DNA from: JBNPEO01 sp050490315
GTDB taxonomy: Bacteria; Actinomycetota; Actinomycetes; Actinomycetales; Micrococcaceae
NCBI RefSeq assembly: GCF_050490315.1
Contig: NZ_JBNPEO010000003.1
Location: 248,001-312,000, forward strand
Length of the DNA: 64,000 nt
Reading direction: 5' to 3'
Below the pieces are notes generated by a model. It saw only the letters and a list, made by a program, of their open reading frames with translations. It had not been told where the DNA came from and ran no database searches. Positions 58,416-64,000 of this stretch are shown piece after piece; positions within the stretch are counted from its first letter, which is position 1, and each line of letters begins with the position of its first letter. The position numbers and the translations under genes are program-made.

Positions 58416-59879
58416 GTGGCTATTTCTGAAGTGCAGCCTGAAGCAGGACTAGAACAGGGCAAGAAAGCTACCTCTCGCGCCAAGCGAGGCACCACCAAGC
58501 GTCAGAACGGAACCGGTACGGCCAACGAGGCTGTGACCGGTTCTTTGTTTTCTCAAAAGCAATCCTCAGCGGGGGCACAAGCCGCCGTGGCTGCTCGTAG
58601 CTACGTTATAGACACATCGGTGTTGCTCTCGGATCCGAGAGCGCTGCTGAGGTTCGCCGAGCATGAAGTGATTGTGCCGATTGTTGTTATCACTGAACTG
58701 GAATCCAAACGCCATGATCCGGAGCTGGGCTACTTTGCTCGCAAAGCGCTCCGGCTCCTAGATGATCTTCGGGTGGAACACGGCGGACTCAACAAGGCGA
58801 TCCCTCTCGGGGAAGAGGGCGGATCGCTGCGCGTTGAGTTGAACCACATTTCGGCTGAGGTGTTGCCAGCTGGTTTCCGGGGCGGTGACAATGACAGCCG
58901 CATTTTGGCGGTTGCCAAGAACCTAGCCAACGAGGGCCGGAACGTCACTGTAGTGTCCAAGGACCTTCCTATGCGCGTCAAAGCCTCGGCTATGGGACTG
59001 CTCGCCGAGGAATACCGCAATGAGCTCGTGAAGGACTCTGGCTGGACCGGCATGGCAGAAATTGATGCCAACGAGGATGAAATCGCCACCTTGTACGGCC
59101 ACGAACCGGCGTTTATTCCAGCTGCGGCAGAGATGCCAGTGAACACCGGACTGGTTTTGCTTTCCAACCGCGGCTCGGCTCTTGGCCGGGTGGGTGCTGA
59201 CAAGCAGGTACGGCTGGTCAAGGGGGACAGAGACGTGTTCGGTCTGCACGGCCGCTCTGCTGAACAGCGTCTGGCGATCGACATGCTGATGGACCCAGAA
59301 GTGGGCATTGTTTCTATTGGTGGCCGTGCCGGTACAGGTAAGTCGGCATTGGCCCTGTGTGCTGGCCTCGAAGCGGTCCTGGAACGCCGAGAGCACCGCA
59401 AAGTTGTGGTGTTCCGTCCGCTCTACGCAGTGGGCGGCCAAGAGCTGGGTTACTTGCCCGGCTCTGAGTCCGAGAAGATGAACCCCTGGGCTCAAGCCGT
59501 GTTCGACACCTTGGGTGCGCTTGTATCCCAGGAAGTGGTGGAAGAAGTGATGGACCGCGGAATGCTTGAAGTCCTTCCCCTAACCCACATCCGCGGCCGC
59601 TCGCTTCATGATTCGTTTGTGATCGTTGACGAGGCTCAGTCACTGGAGAAGAACGTCCTTTTGACGGTGATGAGCCGGATTGGGCAAAACTCCAAGATTG
59701 TCCTTACCCACGATGTCGCCCAGCGCGACAACCTCCGCGTGGGCCGGCATGACGGTGTTGCAGCAGTGGTGGAGACACTCAAGGGGCACCCGCTCTTTGG
59801 GCACATCACCCTGACCCGCTCCGAGCGCTCGCCGATTGCAGCTCTGGTCACGGAGCTTCTTGAAGGCGCTGAGATTTAG
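58416..59879 (+). CDS. PIN-PhoH family ATPase/ribonuclease (PhoH2)
   Basis: 487 residues from GTG 58416 with GGAG 5 nt upstream; TTG 58335 is in frame but would add an unconserved lead. Residues about 60-210 are a PIN RNase domain (YVIDTSVLLSDPRALLRF, with ITELESKR and GGDNDSRILAVA providing acidic ligands). Residues about 270-480 are the PhoH helicase-like ATPase: SIGGRAGTGKSALAL (Walker A), FVIVDEAQSLEKN (Walker B) and LTHDVAQRDNLRVG. PhoH2 proteins from mycobacteria unwind and cut RNA and can act as toxin-like modules. No partner antitoxin gene is visible upstream. Stop overlaps the convergent GNAT gene. Confidence 0.94.
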   Translation: MAISEVQPEAGLEQGKKATSRAKRGTTKRQNGTGTANEAVTGSLFSQKQSSAGAQAAVAARSYVIDTSVLLSDPRALLRFAEHEVIVPIVVITELESKRHDPELGYFARKALRLLDDLRVEHGGLNKAIPLGEEGGSLRVELNHISAEVLPAGFRGGDNDSRILAVAKNLANEGRNVTVVSKDLPMRVKASAMGLLAEEYRNELVKDSGWTGMAEIDANEDEIATLYGHEPAFIPAAAEMPVNTGLVLLSNRGSALGRVGADKQVRLVKGDRDVFGLHGRSAEQRLAIDMLMDPEVGIVSIGGRAGTGKSALALCAGLEAVLERREHRKVVVFRPLYAVGGQELGYLPGSESEKMNPWAQAVFDTLGALVSQEVVEEVMDRGMLEVLPLTHIRGRSLHDSFVIVDEAQSLEKNVLLTVMSRIGQNSKIVLTHDVAQRDNLRVGRHDGVAAVVETLKGHPLFGHITLTRSERSPIAALVTELLEGAEI

Positions 59880-60535
59880 CGAGTTTCTGCAGGGTTGATG
59901 AATTTTGCGAATGCCTTATGCCCTTGAACTTTGAGCGTCCAGTCCGGGCGAACAAAGTTTTTGGGTGTAAGGATGACGCGCTGGACTTGAGTGAACTTGC
60001 CCTTTTCCCAGCTGTCACGAAAAGTTCCATTGAGCCCGTAGCCCAGCGCTTTGGAGACCCCGAGCGAGGAAGCGTTCCACGCTGCAGCCTCGGATTCGGC
60101 CGCCTCTGCTTTGAGGTAATCAAAGGCATAACTAACGACGGCGGCACGCATCTCTTTGCCAAGCCCTTGGCCTTGTGCGGATTGGCTGAGCCACGATCCT
60201 GTGCTGACAGTGCGCAGTGTGTCAAAGTCTTTGGCGCCGATGTCCTGGCAACCAATAAGTCTTCCTTCGAACCAGATGCCCAACAAGAGGGTCCACGATT
60301 CCGGACGCATTCCTGCGCGGCACTGCCAGTGCCATTTGGCCATGTTGGGGCCGAGTTCTTCCGGTGGCACTTGGGTCCACGGGCTACTAAAGGGCATAGC
60401 ATCCGGTGCGTGAATTCCACTCAGCGCCGCATCAAACGCAGCGGGCAAGTCCTCATCGCGAATCACACGCAGAGTGAGGCGAGGCGTTTCGAGTTGTAAT
60501 TGGTACGGTGGCCAAAGCTCGGTCAGGGAAGTCAT
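59876..60535 (-). CDS. GNAT acetyltransferase (RimJ/RimL type)
   Basis: 219 residues from ATG 60535, 6 nt after TAGGAT. GNAT fold with LETPRLTLRVIRDEDLPAAFDAALSG at the start and the acetyl-CoA loop SQSAQGQGLGKEMRAAVVSYAFDYLKAEAAESEAAAWNASSLGVSKALGYG. Most similar in layout to N-terminal or antibiotic N-acetyltransferases; the substrate is unknown. Its stop codon overlaps that of the convergent phoH gene by 3 nt. Confidence 0.9.
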   Translation of the reverse strand: MTSLTELWPPYQLQLETPRLTLRVIRDEDLPAAFDAALSGIHAPDAMPFSSPWTQVPPEELGPNMAKWHWQCRAGMRPESWTLLLGIWFEGRLIGCQDIGAKDFDTLRTVSTGSWLSQSAQGQGLGKEMRAAVVSYAFDYLKAEAAESEAAAWNASSLGVSKALGYGLNGTFRDSWEKGKFTQVQRVILTPKNFVRPDWTLKVQGHKAFAKFINPAETR

Positions 60536-60541
60536 TGAAGG

Positions 60542-60547
60542 ATCCTA
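60542..60547 (-). promoter_or_regulatory. -10 element (TAGGAT) of the GNAT gene, leaderless type
   Basis: TAGGAT on the minus strand ends 6 nt before ATG 60535; CCTTCA fills the gap. Confidence 0.5.
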
Positions 60548-60632
60548 CCGGGCGTCCGTCTCGGTGTTGAGTCAAAGCGCTTGTCTTATCCACATACGGC
60601 CGTGCGAGGCTGCACAGGACCGTATGGTGCCA

Positions 60633-60638
60633 TAGCAT
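60633..60638 (+). promoter_or_regulatory. -10 element (TAGCAT) of the prepilin peptidase gene, leaderless type
   Basis: TAGCAT ends 7 nt before GTG 60646; GCAGG is too close to act as ribosome binding site. Confidence 0.45.
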
Positions 60639-60645
60639 CAGCAGG

Positions 60646-61170
60646 GTGATCCGAAGACTCGTAGAACTCTCCAGCGTGGCTCCTGCAGCAGTGTGGCTGC
60701 TTGCGGCCGCACTTGTTTATTTTGTGTGGGCAGCTGTGCGTTTAAGTGTGATCGATATTCGCGAGCATCTGTTGCCGAACCGGATCATTTTTCCTTGGTA
60801 CGGGGTTGCTGCGCTCCTACTGGCTGGCGCCGTGTTGACTGGTCATCCTGAGAACGGGAGTGTTTGGTCTCATCTTGGCCAGACGGCGCTGGGTGGCGCG
60901 GTGCTGTGGCTGGCGTACTTTGTGTTGCGTGTGATTTACCCGCCCGGCATGGGATTTGGGGATGTTAAATTGGCCGGCATTCTGGGCCTCTACTTAGGGT
61001 ATCTGGGCTGGACCCACGTGCTGGCCGGAACTTTCTTAGCGTTTTTCTTCGGCGGCTTATGGAGCATTGGCTTGATTTTCCTGCGCCGGGGTGGCCTCAA
61101 ATCCGCCATTCCGTTTGGGCCGTTTATGCTTTTGGGTGCCGCGGTGGCCATGGCCCTGCTGCCCGCTTGA
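60646..61170 (+). CDS. A24 family prepilin peptidase, short form
   Basis: 174 residues. Intramembrane aspartyl protease that cleaves prepilin leader peptides. The two catalytic aspartates are in SVIDIREHLLPNRI and GMGFGDVKLAG (the GxGD motif). Five to six membrane segments. The N-terminal methylation domain of PilD is absent, as in TadV/FppA-like enzymes. No pilin, PilB/TadA ATPase or Tad gene is in the window, so it must serve substrates encoded elsewhere. Confidence 0.92.
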   Translation: MIRRLVELSSVAPAAVWLLAAALVYFVWAAVRLSVIDIREHLLPNRIIFPWYGVAALLLAGAVLTGHPENGSVWSHLGQTALGGAVLWLAYFVLRVIYPPGMGFGDVKLAGILGLYLGYLGWTHVLAGTFLAFFFGGLWSIGLIFLRRGGLKSAIPFGPFMLLGAAVAMALLPA

Positions 61171-61240
61171 GCTATGGGTTGTTTCCTGATCTCAGTGGAT
61201 CTGTCTTGGCCCCTTAAACGGTTTGCGAACCAAGTCTGGC

Positions 61241-61246
61241 TAGGCT
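61241..61246 (+). promoter_or_regulatory. -10 element (TAGGCT) of the NUDIX gene, leaderless type
   Basis: TAGGCT ends 6 nt before ATG 61253; no purine-rich site between. Confidence 0.5.
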
Positions 61247-61252
61247 GGGGTT

Positions 61253-61723
61253 ATGCCGATACCGAACTTCATCCTTGAACTGCGAGAAAAAATTGGCCAC
61301 GCGCCATTGTGGCTGCCTGGCGTGACCGGAGTGGTTGTTGATGACCGCGGCTACGTCTTGTTGGTGCGCCGCGCTGATAACGGTGCATGGACAACTGTGA
61401 CTGGGATCCTGGACCCTGGGGAGGAGCCCGCGGTCGGAACAGTGCGTGAAATTGAGGAAGAGACCGGTGTGATTGCCGAAGCGGAGCGAATCTTGGCCGT
61501 CCAGGTGCACGGCCCTATTACCTTCCCTAACGGGGACGTCTCATCTTTCCAGTCCACTGTGTTCTTGTGCCGTTACGTCTCCGGCGAGGCCCGTGTGAAC
61601 GACGACGAATCTTCGGATGTGCGGTGGTTTAGCCCTGATGAGTTACCGGAGATGTCTGACCGGCACCTGGATTTAATCTCCATGGCGCTGGCCCCCGAAC
61701 AGCGAACACTCTTTGCGCGGTAG
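61253..61723 (+). CDS. NUDIX hydrolase
   Basis: 156 residues. Hydrolyses a nucleoside-diphosphate-linked substrate with Mg. The Nudix box GX5EX7REUXEEXGU fits as G(ILDPG)E(EPAVGTV)REIEEETGV. RADNGAWTTVTG precedes it and SDVRWFSPDELPEM follows, a layout common to ADP-ribose or oxidised nucleotide pyrophosphatases. The exact substrate cannot be assigned. Confidence 0.93.
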   Translation: MPIPNFILELREKIGHAPLWLPGVTGVVVDDRGYVLLVRRADNGAWTTVTGILDPGEEPAVGTVREIEEETGVIAEAERILAVQVHGPITFPNGDVSSFQSTVFLCRYVSGEARVNDDESSDVRWFSPDELPEMSDRHLDLISMALAPEQRTLFAR

Positions 61724-61801
61724 CCCAACAAGCTCCACTACGCCCGGACCGTTTCACAGCTTCCAGTCAGGCGGTTTGGGTTTGCTGGGGAAGGCGGCTA
61801 C

Positions 61802-63499
61802 CTACATTGCGGAGTTCGCTCCGGAGTTGCTGTCTACCAGATTCTTGTTCTCGAGCTCTTCAGCGCCCTCTGCATTGCCAGTGGAAAGAGCGGCTTTGCG
61901 TTCGGCTTCAAGACGCTCGGCTTCTTCGCCACCCACGGCTTCTCCACGTGCCACCATTCCGGCCGTGTCAGAGAGTGGGATCTGTTTGAGGACCAGAGCC
62001 AGAATCAAGGCAACCACCAAGAACGGGAGTAAGTACCAGAACACTGGGGCCAAAGAATCAGCGTATGCGTTCACAATGGCGTCCTTGACGGCCGGTGCCA
62101 GCTTGTTAAGGGTTTGCGGATCCAGGGTGGATGTCGCCTGGGATGCTGCATCGCTTGAGGCACCAGCGCTGGTGAACACCTTGGTCAGGGACTCGGCGAG
62201 TCGGTTGGTGAAGATAGAACCAAACACTGCAACACCCAACGACGCTCCAACTTCGCGGAAGTAGTTGTTGGTTGAGGTTGCGGTTCCAATGTCGGTGGCC
62301 GGGACGGAGTTCTGAACCACCAAAACGATGACCTGCATAATCAGGCCAAGGCCAGCACCGAACACAAAGAGTTGAACACAAATCACCCAAATAGGCGTGC
62401 TGGCTGTCAAAGTGGTGAACCACAGCATGGCAGCCACTGACAAGACGGCACCCAAGATTGGGAACATCTTGTACTTACCGGTCTTGGAAATTCGAATACC
62501 GGAGTAGATGGAAGTTCCCATCAAACCCACCATCATGGGCAGCATCAGCAAACCGGACGTGGCAGCAGAGGTGCCCGAGGACATTTGCAAGAAGGTTGGG
62601 ATAAAAGCCAAGGCCGCGAACATACCCAGGCCCAGGGTGAAACCGATCGCAGTGGCGTTGATAAAGATAGGGTTCTTGAACAAGCTCATCGGGATGATCG
62701 GGTCTTCAGCCTTGCGTTCCACCAGGACAAAAAGCGTGGCTGCTACCAAGAGCCCGGCGCCAAAGGCCCAGGTCAGTGGTGAATCCCAGCCTTCAGACTT
62801 TTTGCCACCGAAATCGGTGAAGAAGATCAAGCAGGTGGTAGCGATCGAAAGGAGCAGAACTCCCAAAATGTCGACGCGCTTTTCGGGACGTTTGTTCGGC
62901 AATGTCAGTGTGAACCATGCGATAACGAACGCTGCTACACCAATCGGGATGTTGATGTAGAAAGCCCATTCCCAGGTCAGGTGGTCTACAAAGAAGCCGC
63001 CCAAAAGCGGTCCGGCCACGGCGCTCAGGCCAAAGATGCCGCCCAAGGGTCCCATGTATTTTCCGCGGTCCTTGGCAGGGACGATGTCTGCAATGATCGC
63101 CTGCGAGAGGATCATCAAGCCACCACCACCCAAGCCTTGAATGGCGCGGAAGACAACAAAGGACCAAAAGTCGGTAGCGAACGCAGCGGCAGCAGAGGCC
63201 ACGGTGAACAGGCCAATGGCAATCAGGAAGAGATTGCGCCGGCCCAATACGTCACCAAACTTGCCATAAATGGGCATCACAATGGTGGTGGCCAACAGGT
63301 ATGCGGTAGTGATCCACGCTTGGTGCTCCACACCGCCGAGCTTGCCAACGATGGTGGGCATTGCGGTGGACACAATAGTTTGGTCCAGGCTGGAGAGCAG
63401 CATTCCGGCGATGAGCGCGGAGAAAATAACCCAGATTCGTTTTTGGGTCAGCAGCAGCGGCTCATTGGCTTTCGCCGGGGAACCAACAGTGGTGGTCAT
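61802..63499 (-). CDS. DHA2-family (14-TM, EmrB/QacA-like) MFS drug exporter
   Basis: 565 residues from ATG 63499, with AAGGACG upstream; the frame continues to 63847 but overlaps the regulator gene. Fourteen membrane helices. LSSLDQTIVSTAMPTIVGKLGG is motif D1 of drug exporters in the DHA2 family; GKFGDVLGRRN is MFS motif A; FRAIQGLGGGGLMILSQAIIADIVP is motif B; GPLLGGFFVDHLTWEWAFYINIPIG is motif C, the antiporter motif. The 60-residue C-terminal tail is acidic and soluble. It overlaps by 4 nt the TetR gene upstream, which probably represses it. Confidence 0.95.
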   Translation of the reverse strand: MTTTVGSPAKANEPLLLTQKRIWVIFSALIAGMLLSSLDQTIVSTAMPTIVGKLGGVEHQAWITTAYLLATTIVMPIYGKFGDVLGRRNLFLIAIGLFTVASAAAAFATDFWSFVVFRAIQGLGGGGLMILSQAIIADIVPAKDRGKYMGPLGGIFGLSAVAGPLLGGFFVDHLTWEWAFYINIPIGVAAFVIAWFTLTLPNKRPEKRVDILGVLLLSIATTCLIFFTDFGGKKSEGWDSPLTWAFGAGLLVAATLFVLVERKAEDPIIPMSLFKNPIFINATAIGFTLGLGMFAALAFIPTFLQMSSGTSAATSGLLMLPMMVGLMGTSIYSGIRISKTGKYKMFPILGAVLSVAAMLWFTTLTASTPIWVICVQLFVFGAGLGLIMQVIVLVVQNSVPATDIGTATSTNNYFREVGASLGVAVFGSIFTNRLAESLTKVFTSAGASSDAASQATSTLDPQTLNKLAPAVKDAIVNAYADSLAPVFWYLLPFLVVALILALVLKQIPLSDTAGMVARGEAVGGEEAERLEAERKAALSTGNAEGAEELENKNLVDSNSGANSAM

Positions 63500-64000
63500 G
63501 ATTCGTCCTTGGATGATGGCGTATAGCCAGTGGTCAGAGGTTGTGAGAAAAGAAATTTGAGGGCTTCGGCAGATTCGATGACCAGCTCGCGAAAGGAACG
63601 GGTGTTGCCTGGGGCAAAATATTCCTCGTGGGCTCGGTGGGCCATAATGCTGAAAACGGCGACGGCCATTGCTATCACCGGGTGCGTGGGCGGCACGCCT
63701 TCGCGCTGGGCAATAACTTCGGCGAAGGCTGACTGACGCTCTTTGCCGACCCCAATGAGTTTGGCCATAAACTGTGGTTCTTTTTTGATAACCGCCATCA
63801 ATTGCCGAAACTCTTCCGTGGATTCGGCGTTGACCTTGGTGGCCCAAATGTCCAAGCTCAGCTGGAGCAAGTCATCTAGCAAGGTAGGGGAGATGGCGCC
63901 GGGCGCGCCGCCGCCTTGTAAAAATCCCGCGACGAGCTCGTCGGGGTGTTCATCGTCATGATGACCCAAAATGGCATCTTCTTTTGACGGGAAGTAATTG
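63496..64000 (-). CDS. TetR-family regulator (5' end cut by window edge)
   Basis: About 168 residues of the C-terminal part are seen; the start lies beyond the right edge. The last piece of the helix-turn-helix, NYFPSKEDAILGHHD, is visible at the edge, the hallmark of TetR proteins, followed by an all-helical ligand-binding domain. It is upstream of, and overlaps by ATGA, the drug exporter gene, so it most likely senses a drug-like compound and regulates that operon. Confidence 0.9.
   Translation of the reverse strand, partial: NYFPSKEDAILGHHDDEHPDELVAGFLQGGGAPGAISPTLLDDLLQLSLDIWATKVNAESTEEFRQLMAVIKKEPQFMAKLIGVGKERQSAFAEVIAQREGVPPTHPVIAMAVAVFSIMAHRAHEEYFAPGNTRSFRELVIESAEALKFLFSQPLTTGYTPSSKDES

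Noticed and set aside
58416..59879. PIN-PhoH gene as part of a toxin-antitoxin pair
   Set aside because: No small antitoxin frame with a ribosome binding site is seen in the 200 nt upstream; the preceding gene is a DUF1275 membrane protein.

Overview
The window is 64 kb of gene-dense chromosome from a high-GC actinobacterium. It is most like the Micrococcaceae (Arthrobacter, Renibacterium or Psychromicrobium type): moderate GC by eye, frequent GTG/TTG starts, a mycothiol-conjugate amidase, menaquinone-type sdhCDAB, a PIN-PhoH protein and two gene orders shared with Mycobacterium (mazG-eno-ftsB/divIC-DUF501-ppx and greA-DUF4307-mca-small membrane protein-hemolysin III-uppS). The genus is an inference. 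I see no insertion sequence, prophage, CRISPR array or rRNA; there is one tRNA gene.

Layout. 1-4.1 kb: a gamma carbonic anhydrase-like protein (cut by the left edge) and a one-carbon cluster, purU diverging from glyA-folD, with a ZTP (pfl) riboswitch in front of glyA. 4.2-6.9 kb: a drug/lipid-type ABC exporter. 6.9-12.2 kb: a small membrane protein, xthA, trpS, a 2H phosphoesterase, a YihY/BrkB membrane protein and an alpha/beta hydrolase. 12.4-15.9 kb: sdhCDAB on the minus strand. 16.1-20.8 kb: manC, an M20 amidohydrolase, and the peroxide unit ohrR-ohr-oxidoreductase. 21.0-31.8 kb: nucleoside uptake and salvage (BMP lipoprotein, ATPase, two permeases, cdd, deoA, two DedA proteins, adenosine deaminase) then mazG. 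31.8-39.6 kb: a PadR regulator, enolase, an FtsB/DivIC protein, a DUF501-Ppx/GppA fusion, a subtilisin-like protease and type II NADH dehydrogenase. 39.7-46 kb: a tRNA with anticodon UAA, a long perfect hairpin, and a branched-chain amino acid type ABC importer split into a plus-strand binding protein and a minus-strand livHMGF operon. 46.3-50.7 kb: a Bax-inhibitor-like protein and galTK diverging from an aldose epimerase. 50.8-64 kb: an AI-2E family protein, ilvA, greA, the mca neighbourhood, uppS, DUF1275, phoH, a GNAT enzyme, a short prepilin peptidase, a NUDIX enzyme, a 14-TM drug exporter and its TetR regulator (cut by the right edge).

The most interesting content is regulatory. A near-perfect Rex operator overlaps the promoter of the type II NADH dehydrogenase gene. 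A perfect palindrome fills the spacer of the ohrR promoter. CRP/GlxR-like boxes lie in front of both halves of the split liv locus. A perfect A/T-rich palindrome separates galT from the epimerase gene. greA has a structured leader behind a clear promoter. About a dozen genes have a TAnnnT -10 element ending 6-7 nt before the start codon and no usable ribosome binding site, which predicts leaderless mRNAs. Odd genes are the UAA tRNA without a long variable arm, LivH with an added signal peptide and extracellular domain, the DUF501-Ppx fusion, and a PadR regulator with a His-rich, Gly/Phe/Pro-repeat N-terminus. I found no unambiguously new multi-gene system; the window is mostly core and housekeeping genes.
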